From assembly GCA_036023115.1 (NCBI GenBank), contig JAYKKT010000064.1, positions 3,277,501-3,341,500 of the forward strand: DNA of 64,000 nucleotides, read 5' to 3'. How positions within the stretch are numbered: the stretch's first letter is position 1; every line of letters begins with the position of its first letter. Both the position numbers and the translations under genes were made by a program. The notes beneath the pieces were generated by a model. That model had not been told where the DNA came from, did not search any database, and saw only the letters and a program-made list of their open reading frames with translations. The DNA is from Brasenia schreberi (taxonomy: Eukaryota > Streptophyta > Magnoliopsida > Nymphaeales > Cabombaceae). This document shows positions 39,990 through 49,900 of this stretch, piece by piece.

Positions 39990-40270
39990 TAAACATGGCT
40001 GTTTTGGAAGCGGTCTGGCGGTTTCAACCCGAACCGAATTGTGCCTAGAACCGGTGAAACCGGAACTGAAACCATGGATCACCCGAATCAGTTTTCGTTT
40101 CACCTTTCATGAAACTGAAACTAACAGTTCTAAACTATTGGTTTCGGTAATTTTTGAAATTTTGAATTTTTAAATGTTTTTGTTGGTTTCAAGCAATTTA
40201 GGATTCAAAGTGAAACTGCTTCAAAATTAACGGTTCTTAGGTGGGTTCGGTTGTCATTTCAAGTTCTGAG
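39990..40270. repeat. hAT-like non-autonomous element, relic
   Basis: It starts TAAACATGGC, one mismatch from the family terminus, and has the family's GAACCGGTGAAACCGGAAC interior. No right terminus or target duplication was found. Confidence 0.45.
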
Positions 40271-40889
40271 GTAAAGGGTAGCATTATTTTTTCTTCTATA
40301 AAAAACAACATACAGAACTTTGCACATATAAACAACTATTTCTTAAATGAATCACATAAAGGAGTTGTCGTACAATTAACCCTCCAACTTGACTGAGGCG
40401 TACCTAATGGGTGGTATATGATTATTTCGTGTCCATGTGTCTGAGCACGACCCGATTTATTTTTGGTGTAACTTTGGGTGGATGCAATTGTGTCGTGTTG
40501 TCTTGTTTTTTTTGCAATAAAAACAAGTTAACCAGACCATGACCCGATTGTTTTCGATGGACGTTTTTGAGCCAAATTCATAGTGCATTTCGTGTCGTGC
40601 TTGACATTGCCAAACTAATTCTCATCCAATAAGGCCTCCTTGCCCTAATTCTCATCCAAGAAAGCCTCCATTTGGACCTGAGTACAGACAATGGGTTTGT
40701 CAATCAATCAGATATACATAACGAATATGATATTCGACCCTACTTCTAATCCAACTAGCTGGATCCAAAATCTAAAAGAAAATGATTTGGATTTTGGCCT
40801 TTTGGATCTTCCATGGACACACCTCTACAATTACAGTACAGTGTATAATTTTTAGGATCTGAATCTTGAATTTGGTAATTGATCGGGAT
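40271..40889. other. Intergenic DNA
   Basis: Contains GTGTCGTGTTGTC-like and ACCCGATT-like strings near 40440-40600 that suggest another old DNA-transposon fragment, with no ends identified. Confidence 0.3.
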
Positions 40890-41220
40890 GCGGGACGGGC
40901 TGTCGGTTCTAGTTCTCCTATAACCAGGAACCATAATCAGGCTAGATCCGGTTTGAGTCTCAAACCAGAAAAACTTTCAAAGAATTTTTTTTGAAGATTT
41001 GAAAAATAGTTAGACATAGTAGAACTGGTGGTTTGAACTGCTGGTTTTAGATTCGCCCCAGTTCCTATTCCATGAAAGGAAGGTGGAACCAGAACCAAAC
41101 CAAAGGATTCCCTGTTCTATTCTGGTTAAGGGTCCTGTTCAGCTGGTTTTGGTTTGGATTTTTTTCCACCATGGCCAGTTTGAGTTGGAACCGAGTACAG
41201 CTCCAAACAGGACATGTCTA
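40890..41220. repeat. hAT-like non-autonomous element, right end kept
   Basis: It ends GGACATGTCTA, the same right terminus as the intact element at 42659-42945, and has the same CCGGTTTGAG and GGAACCAGAACCAAACC interior. The left end is eroded. Confidence 0.5.
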
Positions 41221-41744
41221 GCCCGAGCATGGACAAGAAAGCAACACAAAGGGAGACGAACAAGGTCTGTTCTTTCGTGATCAATAAAAGGTAACAAGAA
41301 TCAAGTCGTGTCCGGGTTGACCTACTTTTGTTAGAAGTACAAAGTGACATGACACATAAATGACCTGAAACATGAAATATCATATATTACAGCATCCAAA
41401 GGAAATCAACAACGGGGACCAACACAAAGAACTCATGTCCAGGTCCACCCAAAGTAGTGTGAAAATAAATAAGGCATGTCCCAATTGACCTGTCACCTAT
41501 CTTTGACACAAACACGAAATTACACGGACACATACTTGACCCGGCCCAGAGTTCCTACACCTACGTCGATCGCACCGTAAGTCTCATCATTATTACTCCT
41601 TAATCTAATATTTTTATTGATCTGATATTAACACCATCGATTATTATGACTTCTTAATATAATGTTACCACCATTAATGGATTCTTCCAGTTCTGTAGAA
41701 CATGATTAATTGCTCAGCCATAATTTTGTATTCTAGTTTTTTTT
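41221..41744. other. Intergenic DNA
   Basis: Nothing firm. Weak repeat-like CACAAAGAACTCATGTCC strings only. Confidence 0.35.
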
Positions 41745-41815
41745 CCCTGTTACGACAGGAGGCCGAAGCCGGGTATGCACGAGCCAGGAGTCGAACTCAC
41801 CTGGTACAATGCTGG
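41745..41815 (-). repeat. SINE-like unit, partial, reverse orientation
   Basis: The reverse complement gives CAGGTGAGTTCGACTCCTGG (B-box-like), then GCATACCCGGCTTCGGCCTC and GTAACAGG. The A-box half is missing. Confidence 0.5.
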
Positions 41816-41817
41816 TG

Positions 41818-41930
41818 TTGGTATAGCTCACCATGCTAGTGGGTAGATTCACGAGTTGAAGATCATGAGTTCAATACCCGAGGTATGCATTAGGCTTTGT
41901 CCTCCCCATTGTATGAAAAAAGATGGTGTT
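41818..41930 (+). repeat. tRNA-like SINE-like unit, head-to-head with the previous one
   Basis: TATAGCTCACCATGCTAGTG, ATGAGTTCAATACCCGAGG, then TATGCATTAGGCTTTGTCCT and CATTGTATG with an A run. It directly abuts an oppositely oriented partial copy. Confidence 0.6.
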
Positions 41931-42650
41931 GATCTTGGGTTGAGAGGACTTGTTAATTACATATTAACAGTAAAAACATACTTAGTTTTCAAGAACAGGT
42001 AGCAGATGGTCTTTCGTTTTTCTATGTGGAGATGGTTTTTACTTTCCAACCTACAAACGGTGGCGGATCCAAAAACTTGTTTAGGATGGTGGCGGACTTC
42101 AGATTCGGGCGCCGCAGGCATTAATAGTTTTCGTTTTTTTTTTTTTAATTTCAATACAAAAATGCAAGTTTTCATACCACCATAATGTGGATCCGCCGGA
42201 CTACAAAAATCACGGTTAGATGTTTCATTCGAGATGGACGGCTGATGCAATGCAGATGCATGACATGGTTTAAAAAAAATTAGCATCCTGTAATTTCCAT
42301 AATCACATTAATATTGTCTAATTATCTACTAGTTAGCAAGTTAGTAGAGCTTATCTAAGTTCAGCTACTGCTTGCATTAACTAAAAATGAAAATCTATAA
42401 ATTTTGAAAATAATAAAATCAGTCGATGAGTTGATGACTGAGTAAGTCAGGCCTGACCTACTCAGACAACCTTTAAATTGATTTTAAAATTTGTATTTAC
42501 ATTTATAATTGTACAAGCTGGATCCGGAACTGGCTCAAAACCATTCTGGTTACAGTTCAAGGTCCAGCGAAAACGAAACTGGTGGTTCGAACCACCAGTC
42601 ATGGTCTAGATAGCTAGTTTGATGTCTAATGTTGACTGTGAATATATATA
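41931..42650. other. Intergenic DNA with a short hAT-like scrap
   Basis: GGATCCGGAACTGGCTC and GGTGGTTCGAACCACCAG near 42520-42600 belong to the AACCGG-type repeat family. Nothing else was seen. Confidence 0.35.
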
Positions 42651-42953
42651 GTTGATCCTAGACATGGCCGGTTCCTAACCGGCCTGGCAGATCCAACCGG
42701 AACCAAACTGGACTAGGAACCGGCTAGACCCAGGCCCAGGACCGGGGTTCACTCAATCCAGTTTTGGTTTCACCTTTTACCAAACCGAAACCTTGACCAG
42801 TGGTTTCAAACCGTTAGTTCCCTTACTTTCTATATTTTGTTTCTTATAATTTTTTTTTTTGTAAAATTAGCGGTTTCGAGTGGTTCCAGATCCAAAGCAG
42901 AACCGGCGGTTATGGTTTCAGACTAACAGGAATGAGACATGTCTAGTTGATCC
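42651..42953. mobile_element. Non-autonomous hAT-type element with intact 8-bp target duplication
   Basis: The element is 42659-42945, 287 bp. It starts TAGACATGGCCGG and ends GAGACATGTCTA, so the two ends are TAGACATG inverted repeats. The flanks 42651-42658 and 42946-42953 are both exactly GTTGATCC. An 8-bp target duplication with short inverted ends is the hallmark of the hAT superfamily. The interior has no coding capacity and consists of CCGGTTCC/GGAACCGG-type strings, so mobility would need a transposase encoded elsewhere. Two relics, at 174 and 41220, share one terminus each. Confidence 0.8.
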
Positions 42954-43614
42954 ATTTTCTATGCTACAAGGCTTTTTTTATTTGGTAATTAGTGTCAATT
43001 GTTTGGTTATTTAGAAAGTAAAATTTTACGCCTGATAATCTGTATTCGGGATAGAATTTATCTTTTTAGGTAGATTACTTTTATGAATTTAATAAAGTAT
43101 TTCTGTATAAATAAGTGACGTTCTCATGGGGATTTCGAATAAGGGATTGGTAGTGACATGAGATTAGAAATTGAGAAATTATTTTCCAATAAAATGCGAT
43201 AAATACCATGCAATATTAAAGCTCTGTGAACTGCTTTAAGTCATCCAGTCCGAAAATTGTACCTCCCATTATGAACTCATAACAATGTTTATATGCTTAA
43301 GATCCGAATACCATTAGCCAGGAGGGTTGCTCTTTGAGGAGGTGAGGAGTTCGATACCCGGGTATGCATTTGGTATGAATATGCGTAAACCCAAGAAACA
43401 AAACCTCGAGTGTGATGTTTCCCATAGTAGCGACCCGAGACTATACGAGCTCATGCATAGCATTGATAGAATGTCTTTTGATGTACAATCTTACATAAAT
43501 ATTTTATTGTTCGATCTTTGAGATCAAGAACAGAGATTTGAAGTAAATGTAAAGTACAAAAATACAATGGTATTTTTAATTCAAATCTTTATACATTATG
43601 CATTTAGAATACCC

Positions 43615-43617
<3 letters not shown>
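42954..43617. other. Intergenic DNA
   Basis: A short SINE-like piece lies at 43318-43375 (GGTGAGGAGTTCGATACCCG then GGTATGCATTTGG). Otherwise nothing was recognised. Confidence 0.4.

Positions 43618-43670
<53 letters not shown>
43618..43670. repeat. (TA)n microsatellite
   Basis: A pure TA run of about 53 nt. Confidence 0.95.
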
Positions 43671-43675
<5 letters not shown>

Positions 43676-44129
43676 AAAACATGGTAAATACACACTCTAT
43701 CTATGCCCAAATATCTTTAAAGGTCTTAACGGCTTGGTCATTAAGATTAACCATTGACATTTAAATTTAAAAAATTAAAAAGTATCATGGTACTTTTTTT
43801 AGGTACAATGAATACAATACTATTTTGCTTTTTATGCTAAGGATAGAATGGTTGAGATATTTAACGAGATTTGAGCATGAATGAATATAAGCATGAGTTG
43901 TGTCCTCTATATATAATTTATGTTCTACAAGCATCCTATGTTCTACACACATGGTGACACAACTAACAATTGGCTCAGCAAAATGCAGAGGCCTGTGTTT
44001 GGGCATTTGTTAGAAAGATGGTCGACAGTGACGTTAGTTGATGTATGGATCTTGAAAAGAGGACCATTGAAGAATCCGTAGGATGAAGTCAGAGGTAATA
44101 GAGGTGATAGTTGATGTATGAATCATCCA

Positions 44130-44375
44130 TGCATGGCTGGTCTAAGTCTGAATAAAGGACTGCTTTAAGTAGCCAATCCTTGCATTGCTGGTTTTAAGCT
44201 CGGATAAAGGAGGAGGGGTACGTTAGGCTTTCGACAACCAACATAAAACTTTGTTGGACTTATTTATCATGAATTCTATAAATTATGATAGTTTTCTGCG
44301 TAAACAAAGAATCCATGTAGCCGACCCCATCTAGTATGAAAAAAAGGCTTAGTTGTTGTTTGTTTGTTGTTAAGT
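44130..44375 (+). mobile_element. RTE-clade LINE 3' end with two signature blocks
   Basis: GGATAAAGGAGGAGGGGTAC and GTTAGGCTTTCGACAACCAA are followed by AACAAAGAATCCATGTAGCC, GACCCCATCTAGTATG and AAAAGGCTTAGTTGTTG. The order resembles the tail at 61780-61925. Confidence 0.65.
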
Positions 44376-46253
44376 AGCCAATTTTACGGGTTTCACCTAG
44401 TGCGACCTTATCGACATTAATGTACCACATCTCTTCTAAACATTCTGATCTAAGCATTAGTAACAGTGGTGGATCATCGATCTACATTGAGTGACGGCCG
44501 TTCGCCACACCCGAAATTTGAAAAATTAACTTAAAGTTTATAATCCATGGTGAGATTTATGAGCTATAATACGTAGTTAGCTCCACTCCAAACCATTTAA
44601 GGAGCTATTTGCTTCACTTTCAAAAGAGTTTCTAGATCGGCCACTAGCCACCTTTGCAAGGGCTCTACCCGACTCCACCCAGTGTGGAAAAAAAAGGCTC
44701 AGGTCATTTTGAGGTAACTCATTCCTTTGTAATCTTCAACATTTCACCCCCTTGCAAAATTGTTATGGCCTTCTGAGAGATAAGTCTGCACCTGAAGCAG
44801 CAAATCCAGGTATAGTTTTTGAAGATTCAGTGTTCTTGTATTCATTAGTTAAATTATTTCTTCTTTCTTAATAGCTCAATGTGTTGGGGCGTCGTCGCGA
44901 ACAGCTGTTGGATGGTTTGGATAATAACTGCTATATTCTTGTCATGTGTGTGTGTGTGAGAGAGAGAGCTATTCTCATTTTGATAGAGGTAACAAGCACC
45001 AGATCTCTCCAATCTAAAGCCTTTGTTGTTCTTATTTTAGTAGTAATACATATCTGCTTTCTGCAGTCAAAACTGCTCCCGGTTTATCGCAAGCTCAAGA
45101 TCCACTGACATGGTTCTCATAATCAGTGACTCTGAGAGTTATATGCATGATGAACATCTAATGATCTTCAAGTCGCATTGTGTATCACCTCGTACGATAC
45201 ATCTATTTCAAGTAACATTGTTTGATTTTACAGAGGCTTGAGGTGCTTCTGCTTTGGCAGGTTATCAAACAGGTGTTCTGCAGTGAAGAAGATAAATTAA
45301 CTATACTTATGTATCAAATTTGATCTTCGTATAAAGTTAATATCATTGTGATCCTTTGATTTGTTAGGTTCAGAAAAATCTCGCATTATCAAAACATCTC
45401 GATTTGATAACTGTTGAGTGCTGTAAGGCCATGACTAAAGCTTCCTGTAAGGGCAAGAATTTGAAAAGTTACAGAGGAACTTCCTCAAGTTCCTAAGCAG
45501 AACACCAATCAAGGAGCCATCTCACGAGGTATAATCCTCAACTTCCTGTGTGGGCTGCAAATTGTGAACACAAACAAAACTCGAATGAGAAGTATATCAT
45601 GTTCTTTGCTGAGTTCCTCCCTTCACAAGACTCTGGGGTAAAATTCTCGCAGAGATGGTTTCCTCCAATCTCCAAGATTCGAACTTGAGACCTTGCTTCA
45701 GGGGAACAAGTGCCGCACCGCTTGAACCAACCAAGAGAGGTTAGTTTTGAGCTGGTCTCTACCATTGTCTGCACCCATAGATAAGGAAATAAGTCTGCAG
45801 ATTGGCACTTTCAGTATGAACTGCAGGGCTTCTGGTGTGTTCTTGTTTTAGTTTTCTTTGGGCAAGATGGGAAGTGCGTGGCATGCCTGGAGGGGTGGAG
45901 GTTGGACGTAGGGAAAGAAACCATGCTATGCCTTATTGGCGTAAGATCTCCCACATCCCCGATGTAAATCTTTATCCTTGAAAAGTTTTAAAAGTAAACT
46001 ACGTTATATACATATATATGTACAAGGTATATTATATATGTTGCATATATGTTTATAAAAATATATACAATACACACATATAATGTATATTATATATATA
46101 CACAATTATAATTATATGCAAGTATATAATGTGGGAATGTATATACAAAGACTGTGTATATGTTTGTATTTATATATGTATGTGTATATGTATATATTTA
46201 TTATACATAAGGATACATATATGTATGTCTATATAGTATAAAGTATACTTACG

Positions 46254-46258
<5 letters not shown>
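44376..46258. other. Intergenic DNA
   Basis: No gene was recognised. A possible antisense SINE-like piece lies at 45655-45740 (CCAAGATTCGAACTTGAGAC). An ATAT/GTAT-rich stretch runs from 46003 to 46288. Confidence 0.35.

Positions 46259-46288
<30 letters not shown>
46259..46288. repeat. (TA)n microsatellite
   Basis: A TA run of about 30 nt, some 280 bp ahead of the UBA1 leader. Confidence 0.9.
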
Positions 46289-46290
<2 letters not shown>

Positions 46291-46568
46291 TCTAGGTTCT
46301 CTACGTCGGCTGTTAACGAAACGGTAGGGACGTGTCTACGGCTTTGCGTCCATATAATGATACTCGCATCAAATGGCGTGTCCGTGTGAGGCTAGTCATG
46401 CAACGACCCACACATGACCGCTCACTGTAACAGAGTGTGTAACCTTGTTGCTCAAGCAAGTCCCATTCAAGATAAATTGACAAGAAGAACCCCTCTTCCT
46501 CCCTCTCTCTCCATTGCATTTCGCCACCGATGTCCTTCCATTCTCTCTCCGAAGAAGATGCTCGAGCG

Positions 46569-46576
46569 AAACCCTA
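46569..46576 (+). promoter_or_regulatory. Telo-box in the UBA1 leader
   Basis: AAACCCTA, within GCGAAACCCTAGCGCAGCC. It is the same element as upstream of RPS5. Confidence 0.55.
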
Positions 46577-46930
46577 GCGCAGCCGCCGACACCACCGCCT
46601 CCGGTCACTAGATATTGTGGCCACTTCCTGCTTCCACAGAATCCGATTCCTTGCTGCACCATCCATCCAAAGCAATCTCTGGTAACCCTTCTCCTTTATT
46701 CCTTCTCCTTTTTCTCTCACTTTATCTGAAACATTATGTTAATAGCTGAAAGCTACGGTCTACCTCTCCTTCTGAGTCCATTTCTGTGGAACCTTATGGT
46801 TTTCGGTGATTCTTGTTCTACGAACGGTATTGTTAGATTAGGGTTAGGATTGGGGATTGGGTTAATTTCTGTGGGAATAGCGTTGGTGACTGCATCCGGT
46901 GGTGGGATTTTGAGCAGTTTATTGCACTAT

Positions 46931-49900
46931 ATGCTTCCTAGAAGGAGAGTTGCTGGAGGTGACATCGAAACGGAAAGCTTGCTGAAGAAACCACGCATCG
47001 ACTGCTTAATCGCCACGCGGAACAACAAGAACAGCAACGGTATGGAGACGATGGCCCTCGACGACGGGAACCCGCCTGATATCGACGAGGATCTGCACAG
47101 TAGGCAGCTCGCGGTCTACGGGAGGGAGACGATGCGTCGCCTTGCGGGATCGAACGTCCTCATTTCTGGGATGCAGGGCCTTGGTGCCGAAGCCGGTGCG
47201 TTCTGTAACGATTCTTTTTCGACATTGTTCCTGTGTCTTCATCTGCCTTGACGCATATTGCAATCTGATCAGAGTCTCGCATATGGATCTGACAATAATC
47301 TTCACGCTCAATTTGTACCTAAGACAGCTCCGTCTCGATCTTCAGAATTATGATAGAGTCATTCTGAGATCCTGAAAGTTGTTTAATATTCATGTTGTAT
47401 GATGTACTGAGCTGGATTTGATATCTTTTGACAATTCTTGGTTGTAACTGCGTGGTCTTACTCTTCTCTTTTGCGCAAGCATGATTCGTCTTTAGTTCAT
47501 GTATCATTCTCAAATACTAACTGTTGATATGGCGGAGGTTATGCTTACAATCGTTTCTTGGTTCATAGAAGTCAGAGGATCGAAACTCATTCCACGTGAT
47601 CATGGCTTCTGTTTTGAGCCTTGAGCTCGTATTTCTTATGGACTTAAATGATGATGGACATTGTTAACCATACCTAAGGCCATAAGTCTACCGTGTGTCA
47701 TATTAATCAGGTTTACGACAACTTTGTGGTGTTTTTGTAGTAAAGTGCGCAAGTGTATGTTTGTTACCCCATGATGTGTCGTGCGTATGTGTTCACTATC
47801 TTTCTTGCGTACTCTATTGTGTTTTTGTAATGAAGTGCGTAAGTGTATGTTTTTTACCCCATGATGTGTCGTGTGTACTGTGTATATGTCGGCGATCTTT
47901 CTTTCTTTTATTCCCAACAAAATAAAGTGCTTAGTTGTTTGCTGGTATTGGTTGGTACAGCAAAGAACCTTATCCTAGCTGGTGTGAAGTCTGTCACTTT
48001 GCATGACGAGGGAATAGTGGAGTTATGGGACTTATCTAGCAATTTTCTCTTCTCCGAGGGAGATATTGGTAAGAATCGTGCACTGGCCTCTGTGCAGAAG
48101 CTTCAGGAGCTGAACAACTATGTTGTTATATCTACGTTGACTTCAGAGATCTCCAAAGAGCAGCTCTCTTGTTTCCAGGCAACTTTCCATCATCTCTTTG
48201 GAAAAATTGATATCTTTTCCTCTGTGTTTTCCTTTCAGCAATGCTTAATTGAGTTAATTCTTTTGAAACTTCGGATGATTCAAGTGGGACATGATCTATG
48301 TTTACGGAAACATGCCACCTGCTGACATTTCTTCTATTCTTTGTGCGTGGACAGTTAGTTTCTTTTTTTAGTTCCCCCTGTTTTTGTAGTTTTCGTTTGC
48401 ATAACATTCTGGGCTTTGTGGTTTTATTGTGTGATGTGAAGAAAAATGTTGTAAATGTCCATCACACATTTAAGTATGAACTTAGCGAACTTTATGTACT
48501 TTTTTCCCTTGTTAGAATGTTGGGACTCATTTAGAAGTCCTTTATCCAGATAATTTCATGCAGTTGCATTTTCTGTTTTGTTGCATTTAGTTTAGTTCAT
48601 GGAGAGTGATATATCTGATGTCACAAGTCATGTATCTTAGATGTCTATGTGTTTGACTTGATATCAAACCTCTGGTATCTCTATTTGGAATGTTACACCT
48701 TTTTCGTCTATGCCATAACCAAGAAATACACACTCAATGGCCCTAGTCGATAATTTATCATTTTATCTGTATAAACAAAGCATCTGCACCCAAAACTCTT
48801 AGTCTTTCATAATAAGGAGGAAGATTATGTAGTTTTTGAAGGAGAATTTTTTTTTCAAGTTTGGATGAAGGCATTCTATTAATAAAATATTAGGAACATT
48901 GTTGGCAATTAACATAGTGCGACATGTTTCTATGATATGTCTATGTTTTCTCTCAGCCAAGCCAATTAAGGGGTTTTAGTGCACAATTTTTTTATGCAAA
49001 ATTTCATTGGTTTCGACAAACTTTTGAAACTCATTTGACATAGATTCTCCTCTCGAATTAGATCTAAAAATCTTAATAGTAGAGCCAAATTGATTTTTAA
49101 CCATATTATAAAAGGTTACAAAATTTTCAAACACTTCCGACTTTTGCTTCAAAAGATATATCAAAGTAAAGCGAGTAAAGTCATCTATAAATATCACATA
49201 GTATTGAACTCCTACCTTATAAACCGTATAAGCAAGACCAATTCAAAAGTTTTGTTTGATACATAATTTCTTTTACCAAAAGGAAGATATGCATTTTTTC
49301 AAACACACTCTCTTTACATTCAAACTTTTGTTCTCCAATTTTTTTCAACAAAGGAAAATTATACAATTTATGTATATCTAAATGTCCAAGTTGTTTATGT
49401 CTAAGGGTAACATCTTGGGCTACATTACAAGATTCAAAATTTGGCATAACTAAATAATCCATTTTGTATAGTCCGCTTTCTCTATAGCCTTATCCAATCA
49501 CCTTCTTTAATAGGTGATCATACACCACACAATGCTTGTATGAGAATGTAACTATACAATCATTATCACAAATTTGAGCAATCGAAAGTAAGTTTAAATT
49601 GAGTTTAGGTATAAAGCTTATGTTTTTTATTTAAAAAATTTCTTTTTTGTAATTTCTTATTTTTTTAATTTTAAGTTTTGTACCATCGGTCGTAAATACA
49701 TGCTTTTCAATGATATCATGAGATTCATTTAAGGATTTTTCACAATGAGTCATGAAAAGAAGCACCCGAATCTAAAAATAAAGACATACTGGGAGGTGGA
49801 GAGAGCGTTTTAGAAGATGCTTGCTTTTTCCTTAAACATTTCTTCTATATATGCTTTGATATTAGTAGGCAATATTCTTCCTTCTTTATCTTCCACGGCT

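Noticed and set aside
43327..43521. 64-codon open frame
   Set aside because: Its first part is the SINE-like piece at 43318-43375.
44881..45108. 75-codon open frame as a small gene
   Set aside because: It starts from a non-ATG codon, contains a GT/GA microsatellite and shows no conserved motif.
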